From assembly GCA_964456095.1 (NCBI GenBank), contig CAYVZF010000001.1, forward strand, positions 1 through 64,000: 64,000 nucleotides of DNA, written 5' to 3'. This stretch comes from CANRPC01 sp964456095. GTDB lineage: Bacteria; Bacillota_I; Bacilli_A; RFN20; CAG-449. Shown in pieces: positions 53,691 through 63,015 of this stretch; within the stretch, counting starts at the first letter, position 1; each line of letters begins with the position of its first letter. The position numbers and the translations under genes are program-made. The notes beneath the pieces are model-generated. The model did no database searches and was not told the DNA's origin. It saw nothing but the letters and a program-made list of their open reading frames with translations.

Positions 53691-55001
53691 ATGGAAACGA
53701 TTGTTAGCTTAATTACTCCTCCTATGAAAGGAGCTATCGCGGTTATTAGAATGTCAGGTGATAGAACATTTGATATTATTTCATCATGCTTTTCAAAAGT
53801 AATTAATTTTGAAAAAAGAAATGTAACATTTGGAACATTTCTTGACGAAGATAAAAACGAAATTGATGATATTGTATTAACTATTTATGTAGGACCTAAA
53901 TCATATACTGGTGAAGATGTTGTTGAAATATCATGTCATGGATCGATGTTAATTGCTTCAAAAATAATTGAAACACTTATTTCTAAAGGTGCTCGTTTAG
54001 CTGAAAGAGGAGAATTTACATCAAGAGCATATTACAACAACAAAATAGATTTAGTTCAAGCTGAATCAGTATTAAGTCTTATTGATTCAAAAACTGATGA
54101 ACAAAGAAAGTTAAGTTTATATGCGTTAAAAGGTAAAGCATCAAAAACATTATATCCAGTAAAGAATGCTCTAGCGGATATTTTATCAAATATAGAAGTT
54201 AATATAGATTATCCAGAATATAATGATATTGAAGAAATAACAAGAAATGACATTGATGTAAAGGTTAAAGAAATAATTAATGAATTAGATAAATTAATAG
54301 AGCAAGCAACAAACGCAAATTATATTTTAGATGGAGTTAATGTTGCATTAATTGGTAAACCAAATGTTGGAAAATCATCATTATTAAATGCATTACTTAA
54401 TGAAAATAAAGCGATTGTTACAGATATACCTGGTACTACAAGAGATATAGTAGAAGGAGATATTAATTTAGATGGATTACTTTTACATATTTTTGATACA
54501 GCAGGAATAAGAAAATCAGAAGATAAAATTGAAAGTATTGGAATTGAAAAATCGAAAGAAATGATTGAAAAAGCTGATTTAATTATATATATAAAAGATT
54601 CTACAAACGATGAATATGATAAAGAATTAGAAGAGATTATTAATAATAAAATGCATATAGTCGTTTATAATAAAAAAGATTTAATTAATGATTATGATGA
54701 CGATAAAATATATATTTCTGCATATAATAATGATATTTCTAATTTAAAAGATAAAATCAAAGATATATATATGAAAGAAAAAAGTATAAAACCATCTTTA
54801 TGTTCTGAAAGAGAATTAGGATTATTAAAAGAAGCAAGAAAAGATTTACTATTTGCGTTAGAACAAGAAGAATATCAACCATTAGACATTTTATCAGTAT
54901 ATCTTAAATCTGGATATGATTCTTTAAAACGTATATTAGGAGAAGAAGTAAATCCTGATTTGGAAAAAGAAATCTTTTCAAGATTTTGTGTGGGTAAATA
55001 G
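53691..55001 (+). CDS. tRNA uridine-5-carboxymethylaminomethyl modification GTPase MnmE
   Basis: 436 residues from ATG 53691 (AGGA upstream; the earlier frame start lies in the terminator). N-terminal tetrahydrofolate-binding domain (TIVSLITPPMKGAIAVIRMSG), helical domain, G domain with GKPNVGKSSLLN, DTAG and NKKD, and the C-terminal FCVGK with the essential Cys. Works with MnmG on the wobble uridine; mnmG does not follow here, unlike in Bacillus. Confidence 0.95.
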   Translation: METIVSLITPPMKGAIAVIRMSGDRTFDIISSCFSKVINFEKRNVTFGTFLDEDKNEIDDIVLTIYVGPKSYTGEDVVEISCHGSMLIASKIIETLISKGARLAERGEFTSRAYYNNKIDLVQAESVLSLIDSKTDEQRKLSLYALKGKASKTLYPVKNALADILSNIEVNIDYPEYNDIEEITRNDIDVKVKEIINELDKLIEQATNANYILDGVNVALIGKPNVGKSSLLNALLNENKAIVTDIPGTTRDIVEGDINLDGLLLHIFDTAGIRKSEDKIESIGIEKSKEMIEKADLIIYIKDSTNDEYDKELEEIINNKMHIVVYNKKDLINDYDDDKIYISAYNNDISNLKDKIKDIYMKEKSIKPSLCSERELGLLKEARKDLLFALEQEEYQPLDILSVYLKSGYDSLKRILGEEVNPDLEKEIFSRFCVGK

Positions 55002-55002
55002 T

Positions 55003-55782
55003 ATGATATTTGATACACATTGTCATTTATTTGACGAACAATTTAAAGATGATTTAGATGAAACTATCAAACGTGCTAGAAATAATAACATTACAAAAAT
55101 GCTTGTTTTAGGTGATAACATTAAAACAAGTTTAGAAAGTATAGATATTGCAAATAAGTATGAAGGTGTTTATAGCGCGGCTGGAGTATTTCCATGTGAA
55201 TGTTATGATTTAAAATTAGATGAAACTATTGAATGTATTAAAAATATAGTTAAAAATAACAAAAAGGTTAAAGCGATTGGAGAAATAGGTTTAGATTATT
55301 ATTGGGAAAAAGATAATGAAAAAAGAAACAAACAAAAAGAATTTTTTATTTCCCAACTTCTTTTAGCAAACCAATTGAATCTTCCAGTTGCGATACATGC
55401 AAGGGATAGTATAGAAGATGTTTATAATATATTAAAAAAATACTTTCCTAAAAAAGGTGTTATAATGCATTGCTTTTCGTCTTCTAAAGAAATGATGAAA
55501 AGATTTGTTGATTTAGGTTGTTATATATCATTAGGTGGTCCAGTTACTTTTAAAAATTCTATTACGCCAAAAGAAATTGCATGTAATGTTCCACTTAATA
55601 GACTTCTTATTGAGACAGATTCTCCTTATCTTGCTCCTAATCCATTTAGAGGTAAAAGAAATGAACCATCATATGTTAAATATGTTTTATTAGAAATAAG
55701 TAAATTGAGAAACATGAATGTTAATGAATTAGAAGAAATCATATTTAATAATTCTTGTCAAATCTTAGGTATAGAAAAATGA
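55003..55782 (+). CDS. TatD-family metal-dependent deoxyribonuclease
   Basis: 259 residues: FDTHCHLFDE (metal His pair), GEIGLDYYW (Glu), HARD, MHCFSSS and ETDSPYLAPNPFRGKRNEP. 3'-5' exonuclease/AP-endonuclease-type TIM barrel. Two bases after mnmE; its stop overlaps the rnmV start (ATGA). Confidence 0.93.
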   Translation: MIFDTHCHLFDEQFKDDLDETIKRARNNNITKMLVLGDNIKTSLESIDIANKYEGVYSAAGVFPCECYDLKLDETIECIKNIVKNNKKVKAIGEIGLDYYWEKDNEKRNKQKEFFISQLLLANQLNLPVAIHARDSIEDVYNILKKYFPKKGVIMHCFSSSKEMMKRFVDLGCYISLGGPVTFKNSITPKEIACNVPLNRLLIETDSPYLAPNPFRGKRNEPSYVKYVLLEISKLRNMNVNELEEIIFNNSCQILGIEK

Positions 55783-56318
55783 AACCAGTTATAGTTGTTG
55801 AAGGTACAAGTGATGTAAATAAATTACAAAATTTAATAGATGCTGATTTTGTTATTACAAATGGTTCTGCTGTTTCACGTGAAACAATTAATTATCTAAA
55901 AGAATTATCAAAAAATAGAAAAATAATTTTGCTTTTAGATCCAGATTATCCTGGTATGAGAATAAGAGGAATTTTACAAAAAGAAATACCTAATGCATTA
56001 AATGCATACGTAAAAAAAGAATTATCTGTTAAAGGAAAAAAACTTGGAGTATGTGAATGTGATAGCAATGAAATTTTAAGAGCGTTAAATGAAGTATTTA
56101 CTTGGGATAATAAAAAAATAATAAATAAAAAAGAATTAACAATTAATGATATCTATAGATTATCGTTATCTGGAAGTGTTGATTCTTTTGATAGAAGAGA
56201 ATATCTTTCAAGTAGAATTCCTATTGGAAAAGTAAATGGAAAGACATTATTAAAAAGATTAAATCAATTAGGTATATCTTATAATGATTTAGAAAAAATA
56301 ATGGAGGATTATAAATGA
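55779..56318 (+). CDS. Ribonuclease M5
   Basis: 179 residues. Toprim domain with VVEGTSD (Glu) and LLLDPDYPGMRIRG (Asp pair), then a C-terminal domain. It matures 5S rRNA. Starts at the ATG in the tatD ATGA overlap; ends with ATGA overlapping ksgA. The tatD-rnmV-ksgA order is that of Bacillus. Confidence 0.93.
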   Translation: MKPVIVVEGTSDVNKLQNLIDADFVITNGSAVSRETINYLKELSKNRKIILLLDPDYPGMRIRGILQKEIPNALNAYVKKELSVKGKKLGVCECDSNEILRALNEVFTWDNKKIINKKELTINDIYRLSLSGSVDSFDRREYLSSRIPIGKVNGKTLLKRLNQLGISYNDLEKIMEDYK

Positions 56319-57136
56319 TAGCTAGCAAAGGTTATATTCAAAAAGTGATGGAAAATGAAGAATTATTTCCTAAGAAAAAATATTCTCAAAATTTTTTAAT
56401 AAATAGTGAAACAGTATCACAAATAGTGGATCTTATTGAATATGAAAATGGTGATAGAGTAATAGAAATTGGACCAGGACTTGGAGCTTTAACTGAAGAA
56501 ATAATTAATAGGTCGTATGAGGTTGATGTTTATGAAATTGATGAAAGAATGTGTAAACATCTTATTAAGACATTTTCAACATATGATATTTTTAAATTAC
56601 ATGAAGGTGATTTTTTATTGCAAAACATTAATTATGATTCAAATGTGAGAGTTGTCTCTAATTTACCATATTCACTTACAACACCAATGATTGAAAAAGT
56701 ATTATTAGATATTTCAAATCTTAAACAATTTGTTTTTATGGTACAAAAGGAAGTAATAGGAAGACTTAATGCAAAAATAAAAACAAAAGAATATGGACCT
56801 TTAAGTATATTTATTTCATATATTGGTGAATTAAAAAAAGAAATTACTGTACATAAATCATATTTTTTTCCTATTCCTAATGTAGACTCAACCGTTTTTT
56901 CTATAAAAATTAATGATAAAAGAGATGTAAAATACGATAAAGAATTCTACTTATTTTTGAAAAAGTGTTTCGCTATGAGAAGAAAAACATTAGTTAATAA
57001 TCTTTTAAAGTATTATCAAAAAGATTATATTATTGAAATACTTAATAAGACTAATTTACCGATTAATATTAGACCCGAAGAAATAACTTTAAAAGATTAT
57101 TTAAAACTATTTAATAATATAAAAGGAAATATTTAG
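56315..57136 (+). CDS. 16S rRNA dimethyladenosine transferase KsgA
   Basis: 273 residues. SAM site VIEIGPGLGALT, DVYEIDERM, and catalytic NLPYSLTTP. Dimethylates two adenosines at the 3' end of 16S rRNA. SD GGAGG lies inside rnmV. Confidence 0.95.
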   Translation: MIASKGYIQKVMENEELFPKKKYSQNFLINSETVSQIVDLIEYENGDRVIEIGPGLGALTEEIINRSYEVDVYEIDERMCKHLIKTFSTYDIFKLHEGDFLLQNINYDSNVRVVSNLPYSLTTPMIEKVLLDISNLKQFVFMVQKEVIGRLNAKIKTKEYGPLSIFISYIGELKKEITVHKSYFFPIPNVDSTVFSIKINDKRDVKYDKEFYLFLKKCFAMRRKTLVNNLLKYYQKDYIIEILNKTNLPINIRPEEITLKDYLKLFNNIKGNI

Positions 57137-57138
57137 AA

Positions 57139-57863
57139 ATGAAAAGAATTTTGAAAGTAATATCTACTATATTTTTATTATTAGGTACTTCTTCTTGCCA
57201 TAGAGTCATGGGTAATCAAATGGATTTTGAAATATGCGATTATGAGATTTTTGGAGAAACGATAGAAGTTTTAAAACAAAATGGCAGAAAAATTATTGTA
57301 AACTGCAGTAATAATACATATTATTACGATAATAATTATGATGATATAAAAGCAACAGAATTACAAAGTAGAATAGTGGTTTATGGTGGAAATGCACCAA
57401 GATATGGTTTTTATTTTGAAGATGATTATAAAGGTATTGAAAAATACTTACTTAATTATGATGAATTAAATTCTAAAACATCTGTAATATATACTGAAGG
57501 ATATTTATTTGATAACTATGTATATGGAATATGTAATGTATATTATGATACTGTTGGATACTTATCTGGCGGTGGAAATTATGCAGAAGAAGAAATAGCG
57601 TATTCTATATATTATAAATATGATAATAAATTAGATGAAATAACAACTATTTATAAAGTGAAAGAAAAGATGATTGTCGCTTTTTCTAATAATAAGATTA
57701 TTTATTGGGAAAATAAAGCTTTATATAGTTACGATATATCATTAGATACTTCTAATTATTTATGTAATGATTTGTCTTATTGTTCGGGAATTAGACATCA
57801 ATCAGTAGGAACAATATTTTTTAATAAAGATTTTGCTTTATTTAATTTTATAGAAGGTAAAAG
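57139..57863 (+). CDS. Lipoprotein of unknown function, 3' end lost in assembly gap
   Basis: About 241 residues remain: signal peptide, lipobox TSSC, then a Tyr/Asn/Asp-rich beta-strand-like domain (repeated NYDD, YYKYDNK, NKIIYWENKALYSYD segments reminiscent of beta-propeller or WD-like blades). No family recognised. Located 2 bases after ksgA, where Bacillus has yabG directly. Any translation past 57863 would be an artefact of joining across the gap. Confidence 0.65.
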
Positions 57864-57963
57864 NNNNNNNNNNNNNNNNNNNNNNNNNNNNNNNNNNNNN
57901 NNNNNNNNNNNNNNNNNNNNNNNNNNNNNNNNNNNNNNNNNNNNNNNNNNNNNNNNNNNNNNN
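57864..57963. other. Assembly gap (100 N)
   Basis: Scaffold gap between the unknown lipoprotein and yabG; hides the lipoprotein C-terminus and the YabG N-terminus. Confidence 0.98.
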
Positions 57964-58600
57964 AGATTTAGAAAAGTTTGATAATAAAATAAAAGTATTA
58001 TTGCCAAAATTAATTGTAAAAGATGATGTTAACAATATTAAAGGAAAAATACTTCATTTAGATGGAGATCCGTATTATTTAAAAAAAGCAATGGAAGCAT
58101 ATTCTTTTTATAATGTTAAAGCAGTTGGATATTATGTAAAAGAACAAGATATGAAATATGCAATTATAGATTTATTAAAAAAAGATAGTTTCGATGTCTT
58201 AGTTTTAACAGGTCATGATTCCTTTCAATTAAATCAAGAAGATGGTGTTAATAACTTGACAAGTTATCGTAATTCGTATAATTATTTACTTGCAGTAATT
58301 GAAGCAAGAAAACTTTATCCTGATAAGGATAATCTTGTAGTTGTCGCTGGTGCATGTCAAAGTTATTATGAAGCATTAATTGATGCTGGAGCTAACTTTG
58401 CGTCGTCTCCTAATCGTAAAAATATACATCTTTTAGACCCGATAATTATCGCTTCCACTGTTGCACTTACTCGTACAAGTGAATATGTTAATGTACAAAA
58501 ATTATTAGATTCAACTATTTCTCATGAAATTGGTGGGATTGAAACAAAAGGAAAAGCAAGAAAAAACTTTGTTGGGGGAAAAAAAGACAATGATGGTTAA
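57964..58600 (+). CDS. YabG-like protease (peptidase family U57), N-terminus missing
   Basis: About 212 residues remain, open back to the gap. The order GKILHLDGDPYYLKKAM, VLVLTGHDSFQ, VVVAGACQSYYEALIDAGANFASSP and GGIETKGKARK is that of YabG, the protease that processes spore-coat proteins in Bacillus. It lies between ksgA and ispE exactly as in spore formers. The start seen at 58001 (TTG) is an artefact of the gap. Presence does not prove sporulation. Confidence 0.85.
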
Positions 58601-59438
58601 AGCATTTGCAAAAATAAATGTTGCATTGAATGTTAATGAAAAGTTAGATAATGGATATCATAAAATTGATACAGTTATGTTACCTTTACAACTTCACGAT
58701 AGGATAGAGTTTGAAGTATTACAAAATGGATTTGATACAATGATAACAAGCGATGATACTTCTCTTCCAACGGATGAATCTAATTTAGTTGTAAAAACAG
58801 TAAATATTTTAAGAGAACATTATAAATTTAATAATAATTTTAGAATACATATTCATAAATGTATTCCTATTTCAGCTGGGCTTGCTGGTGGAAGTGCGGA
58901 TGCTGCCGCGACTATGAATACAATTATTAAAATGTTACATATTAAAACAACTAAAGAAGAAATGATTGAGGTTGCAAAAAAAATTGGTTCAGATGTTCCT
59001 TATTGTTTATTTAATAAGCCGAGTAGATGTAGAGGAATGGGTGAAGAATTAACACAAATCGAAATAAAAGATAAGTATTATGTGTTACTTATAAAGCCAA
59101 AAAAAGGAATTGTAACTGCAGAAGCATATAGAAAATATGATGAAATGGTAGATAAAGAATATTCAAATATTGATAATTTAATTCTTGCATTAAAAAAAGG
59201 TGACGAGAAAAGTATCGCACTTGAAATGAAAAACGGTTTAGAAAAACCTGCGATTGAAATGGTAGATGATATAAAAATAATAAAAGATCAATTAATAAAA
59301 GATGGATTAAATATGACATTAATGTCTGGATCCGGAAGTACAGTATTTACCCTTTGTAAATCATTAAAAGAATTACAAAAAGAAATGACTAAGTTTGATT
59401 CTAAAAAATATTATGTTAAATTAACAAATATAATTTAA
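58590..59438 (+). CDS. 4-diphosphocytidyl-2-C-methyl-D-erythritol kinase
   Basis: About 282 residues; GHMP kinase with AKINVALNV, the glycine-rich ATP loop ISAGLAGGSADAAATM and GSGSTVF near the end. Fourth step of the MEP isoprenoid pathway. GGGGGA precedes the ATG codons at 58590/58593; the yabG stop overlaps. Confidence 0.94.
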   Translation: MMVKAFAKINVALNVNEKLDNGYHKIDTVMLPLQLHDRIEFEVLQNGFDTMITSDDTSLPTDESNLVVKTVNILREHYKFNNNFRIHIHKCIPISAGLAGGSADAAATMNTIIKMLHIKTTKEEMIEVAKKIGSDVPYCLFNKPSRCRGMGEELTQIEIKDKYYVLLIKPKKGIVTAEAYRKYDEMVDKEYSNIDNLILALKKGDEKSIALEMKNGLEKPAIEMVDDIKIIKDQLIKDGLNMTLMSGSGSTVFTLCKSLKELQKEMTKFDSKKYYVKLTNII

Positions 59439-59452
59439 ACGGAGGAAACATA

Positions 59453-60400
59453 ATGATAAGAAGTAGAATATGTGAAGGTCTTGGTATTAAATATCCTATA
59501 TTTCAAGGTGGAATGGCATGGGTCGCGGATGCTTTTTTAGCTGCCGCGGTTTCTAATGCTGGTGGCCTTGGAATTATTGCTGGAATGAATATGAATGGCA
59601 TAGAATTAAGAAATGAGATAAAAAAATTAAAATCATTAACTACAAAACCATTTGGTGTAAATGTTATGTTAATGAGTCCATATGTTGAAGAAATTGTAGA
59701 TGTTATTATTGAAGAAAAAGTTCCAGTAGTTACAACAGGAGCAGGGAATCCTATTAAATATATTGCAAAATTAAACGATAATGGAATTAAAGTTATACCT
59801 GTTGTTGCTTCTGTGTCACTTGCTAAAATGGTTGCAAAAAGAGGTGCTTTTGCTGTTATAGCTGAAGGTGGAGAATCAGGTGGACATATAGGAGAAATGA
59901 ATACTATGCCATTAATACCGCAAGTAGTGGATGCAGTTGATATTCCTGTTATTGCTGCAGGTGGAATTGGTGATGGTAGAGGTTTAGCCGCCTCTATTAT
60001 GTTAGGAGCGGAAGGTGTGCAAATGGGCACTAGATTTTTAGTTGCTAAAGAATGCAATATACATAGTTTATTTAAACAAAAAGTATTAGATGCAACAGAT
60101 AGAGGAACAACTGTTAATGGTAGAAAAACAGGGCATCCAGTTAGAGCGTTAAGAAATCCATTAACAGATTTATTTTCCGAAAAAGAGAATTCATCGGACG
60201 TTACATTAGAAGAAATATCTAAAATTGGTACAGGAGCATTAAAAAAAGCGGTTAAAGATGGCGATTGGGAAAATGGTTCATTTTTATGTGGCCAAATAGC
60301 GGGTCTAGTTAATAAAGAACAAACTTGCAAAGAAATGATAGAAGAAGTAGTAAATGAAGCAGAGGAGCTATTAAAAAATGCTTCAAAATATTGTTTATAA
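59453..60400 (+). CDS. Enoyl-ACP reductase II FabK (FMN, nitronate-monooxygenase fold)
   Basis: 315 residues. Opening ICEGLGIKYPIFQGGMAWVADA, flavin phosphate site IAAGGIGDGRG and AEGVQMGTRFLVAKECN, with GGESGGHIG in the active site. Reduces trans-2-enoyl-ACP in fatty-acid elongation. The neighbouring fabZ supports FabK over a nitronate oxidase. GGAGG upstream. Confidence 0.9.
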   Translation: MIRSRICEGLGIKYPIFQGGMAWVADAFLAAAVSNAGGLGIIAGMNMNGIELRNEIKKLKSLTTKPFGVNVMLMSPYVEEIVDVIIEEKVPVVTTGAGNPIKYIAKLNDNGIKVIPVVASVSLAKMVAKRGAFAVIAEGGESGGHIGEMNTMPLIPQVVDAVDIPVIAAGGIGDGRGLAASIMLGAEGVQMGTRFLVAKECNIHSLFKQKVLDATDRGTTVNGRKTGHPVRALRNPLTDLFSEKENSSDVTLEEISKIGTGALKKAVKDGDWENGSFLCGQIAGLVNKEQTCKEMIEEVVNEAEELLKNASKYCL

Positions 60401-60415
60401 GGGGATTAAATAATA

Positions 60416-60841
60416 ATGACTAGAGAAGAAATAATGGAGATATTACCTCATAGAGATAATATGCTTCTAGTAGATGAGATTAAAACTAATGAAGATGGAA
60501 GCGTGACAGGTTTTTATACAGTTAAAGGTGATGAATTTTTTTTAAAAGGTCACTTTCCTAATAACCCTATAGTTCCAGGAGTAATGCTATGTGAAATGGC
60601 ATCTCAAAGTGCTTGTGCTTTAATGGTTGAAAAAGTAAAAGGTAAATTAACATTTTTAACAGGAATGAAAAATGTTAAATTTAAAAATCCTGCAAAAGTA
60701 GGAGATACTATTGCATTTAATATTAAGCCATTAAAATCACTAGGTGTTTTTGCGTTTGTTCAAGCTGAAGCGAGAGTAAATGATACTATTATTATGAGTG
60801 GTGAATTTTCATTTGCTCTTATTGATAATCCTAATAAGTAA
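60416..60841 (+). CDS. (3R)-hydroxyacyl-ACP dehydratase FabZ
   Basis: 141 residues, hot-dog fold: LPHRDNMLLVDEI, catalytic His in GHFPNNPIVPGVMLCEMASQ (His and Glu). Dehydrates 3-hydroxyacyl-ACP, the step before FabK. 15 bases after fabK. Confidence 0.95.
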   Translation: MTREEIMEILPHRDNMLLVDEIKTNEDGSVTGFYTVKGDEFFLKGHFPNNPIVPGVMLCEMASQSACALMVEKVKGKLTFLTGMKNVKFKNPAKVGDTIAFNIKPLKSLGVFAFVQAEARVNDTIIMSGEFSFALIDNPNK

Positions 60842-60857
60842 TATTAATTAATTATTG

Positions 60858-60892
60858 TGAATGCTAAGTTAAATATAATTTAGCATTTTTTT
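60858..60892 (+). terminator. Terminator after fabZ
   Basis: aatgctaa (60860-60867) pairs with ttagcatt (60880-60887), followed by TTTTT. Confidence 0.85.
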
Positions 60893-60908
60893 GCCAATAA
60901 AATAATTA

Positions 60909-61229
60909 TTAATTTGTTTTCCAATATCCAGATTTATTAGAACCAATTCTTTCGATATATCCTTTTTCTTTTAAAACAGAAATAATATTATCAATTGATG
61001 TTTTGCCTAAATGGCATAGAACCATTAGTTGTGGTTTTGTTATATTTGGATTATTTCTTATTTCAGCCAGAACTCTTGTTTGTGAATCATTTAGTATTTT
61101 ATCACCCACTTTATCACCCACTTCGTTTATGAAATTAAATGGGATTGTTACAATAATATCATTGTTAGAAAAATCAAACGCTTTTTCACCGTATTCAGAA
61201 GAAATAACAGGAATTCCTCGTCCTGTTTT
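60909..61229 (-). pseudogene. C-terminal remnant of an AlbA_2/ATP-binding (RecG-like) regulator
   Basis: The frame 60909-61229 starts right after an in-frame TAA (61230-61232) and has no ATG. It reads RGIPVISSEYGEKAF ... IIVTIPFNF, the end of the ATP-binding domain of these proteins, then a GDKVGDK repeat and a winged HTH (ITKPQLMVLCHLGKTSIDNIISVL) ending in SNKSGYWKTN. Only the tail survives; the 70-residue GTG-started frame at 61121 is just its HTH part. It adjoins a transposase-like fragment upstream. Confidence 0.65.
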
Positions 61230-61404
61230 TTAATTCTTTAGAAATAGTTCTTTCATCTTTTCCTAATAAAAAAACTATCTCATGATAAGTTTTGTTTGTT
61301 AACAAGAACTCTCTAATTATATTTCTATCTTGTTTTGTTAAATGAATTCTGCCTATTTTATTTATAAAAAATTTCTTTTTAGAACCGGATTTTACTTTGT
61401 CAAT
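61195..61404 (-). pseudogene. IS30-like transposase HTH fragment
   Basis: A 69-residue frame without a normal start, reading INKIGRIHLTKQDRNI ... YHEIVFLLGKDERTISKELKN, as in the N-terminal HTH of IS30-family transposases (HLT-x-E-R-x-x-I ... S-x-I-A-x-x-L-G-R-x-x-S-T-I-S-R-E-I). The frame runs into the neighbouring remnant and stops. The rest of the transposase is absent, so it is dead. No terminal repeats found. 61405-61508 contains only AT-rich sequence. Confidence 0.5.
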
Positions 61405-61508
61405 TTACGAAAATTTATAAAAATGACAAAAAACGACATTTGTTTTGCTTTTTTTATGTAGTAATGATAAACTTTTTGCGTTGCACTAGCAAAATGGAAG
61501 GAACAAAA

Positions 61509-62282
61509 ATGAAGAAGCATAAACATTTCTCAAGAATAATGGTTACACATTTTATTAAGTTTGGATTGAGATCGTTTTCATTTTTAACGTGTCTTATAAT
61601 TTATATTGTTCAAAGAATAAATAATCCTAATTTTAATTTATATGAAAACAAACCTCTTTTATTAGCGTTTGGTATATCATGGCTTATTATTTTAATTGAT
61701 ATGATGTTAAGATTGTTTCCATCTAAAATTGAAAGTAAAGGTTGTCAAAAAATATTTAAAAGAAATTATATTCCTAATGTTAGTGAAAATGAAAAAGTTG
61801 AACAAAACAATTTGCCTATTATTTTAATTGCAATTTCATGGATAGGATTAAATGGAATTATTGCATCGCTATATTATTTAGGAATAATTGATAAATCGAT
61901 ACTACTAATTGTTGGACTTGCTTATTCTGTATGTGATTTGATTTGTATTTTATTTTTCTGCCCATTTCAAACATGGTATATGAAAAATAAATGTTGTACT
62001 ACTTGTAGAATATATAATTGGGATTATTTTATGATGTGTACCCCTTTAATATTTGTTATAAATTTTTTAGATATGCAAATTTATGATTACTTAATATTAA
62101 TAGTTTTATTAATTTCTATAATTATTTTAATAAAATGGGAAGTTATTCATAAAATACATCCTGAAAGATTTGTAGAAGAAACAAATGCAAATTTAAAGTG
62201 TGTAAATTGTAAAGAAAAACTTTGTACTCATAAAAAGCAATTAAGGTCATTTTTAAAAAAATATAAACACTTGTTAAAATAA
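61509..62282 (+). CDS. Membrane protein with Cys-x-x-Cys motifs (257 aa), unknown
   Basis: Start at ATG 61509 (GGAAGGA 7 bases upstream). Five or six hydrophobic segments (about 20-38, 50-70, 108-128, 135-160, 182-198, 203-222). Cysteine pairs occur in NKCCTTCRIYNWDYFMMCTP and LKCVNCKEKLCTH, which could bind metal. The RIYNWD block recalls an uncharacterised Clostridia membrane family, but I assign no function. Confidence 0.65.
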   Translation: MKKHKHFSRIMVTHFIKFGLRSFSFLTCLIIYIVQRINNPNFNLYENKPLLLAFGISWLIILIDMMLRLFPSKIESKGCQKIFKRNYIPNVSENEKVEQNNLPIILIAISWIGLNGIIASLYYLGIIDKSILLIVGLAYSVCDLICILFFCPFQTWYMKNKCCTTCRIYNWDYFMMCTPLIFVINFLDMQIYDYLILIVLLISIIILIKWEVIHKIHPERFVEETNANLKCVNCKEKLCTHKKQLRSFLKKYKHLLK

Positions 62283-62297
62283 AGTGTTTATTTTTTT
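62265..62297. terminator. Bidirectional terminator
   Basis: aaacactt (62265-62272) pairs with aagtgttt (62282-62289), with T-runs on both strands, between convergent genes. Confidence 0.8.
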
Positions 62298-62300
62298 GCA

Positions 62301-62873
62301 TTATTTTAATTTGATAACAATAATTCCATCGCCAATATCATCATATAAAGTAGCATCATATTTATTAGAGGATAATACAAATTCCTTGAATTCTTTATTC
62401 ACTCTATCATATTCTGCTTTTTTATCTTTGTTCGCGCCTATCCAAAAATCATCAAGATTCATATTATCAACAATTATAGTGCCATTTTTATTTAAATTAT
62501 TTGAAAATTTTTCTAAGAATAATAAATTTTTCTTTTTCGCAGCATCAATAAAAATTAAATCAAATTTTTCATCACTTTCAAAATAAACCGCATCACCCTC
62601 AATTAAAGTGATAGAGTTTGCTACATTAAAATTTTTAAAATTATCTTTTGCTCTTTTAATAGCATAATCATCATGTTCAATCGTTACAATTTTAATAGAA
62701 CTAAACTCTTTTGCTAAAACAATTGATGTATATCCAATTGCAGTCCCAATTTCTAAAAATGAAGTATACTTATTTCTTTTAATTAAGCTAATTATGTAGT
62801 TAATTGTTGCTTTTCTAGCAATTGGTACATAATTTTTTTTTGCGTATTCTTCTAGTTCTATAATGTTGTTCAT
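62301..62873 (-). CDS. SAM-dependent O-methyltransferase (TrmR/YrrM-like)
   Basis: 190 residues. SAM loop FLEIGTAIGYTSIVLA, acidic EHDDYAI, and metal-binding IFIDAAKKKNL ... IIVDNMNLDD, as in the COMT-like family containing Bacillus TrmR, which methylates 5-hydroxyuridine in tRNA. Substrate here is inferred from family only. Confidence 0.85.
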   Translation of the reverse strand: MNNIIELEEYAKKNYVPIARKATINYIISLIKRNKYTSFLEIGTAIGYTSIVLAKEFSSIKIVTIEHDDYAIKRAKDNFKNFNVANSITLIEGDAVYFESDEKFDLIFIDAAKKKNLLFLEKFSNNLNKNGTIIVDNMNLDDFWIGANKDKKAEYDRVNKEFKEFVLSSNKYDATLYDDIGDGIIVIKLK

Positions 62874-63015
62874 ATTTTCACCAATATGATTTTACTTTTA
62901 TTTTGCTATAAACGCAAGGAAATTAACTATTTTCAACATGAATAATGTATTATATTTTTCTTTATATTTTAATACATTTTTGCTAATATATATAATATGT
63001 TGTGAGGTGAAAAAA

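Noticed and set aside
55780..56318. Possible reassignment of TGA to tryptophan, as in Mycoplasma
   Set aside because: tatD and rnmV end in TGA inside ATGA overlaps, Trp is encoded by TGG, and no conserved protein contains an internal TGA.
57139..57981. Continuous 280-residue ORF through the N run
   Set aside because: It joins the lipoprotein to a few codons after the gap in a frame different from yabG; the gap length is arbitrary.
59503..60330. 275-residue minus-strand ORF opposite fabK
   Set aside because: It is a Pro/Ser/Ile-rich shadow of fabK, with no ribosome-binding site or recognisable domain.
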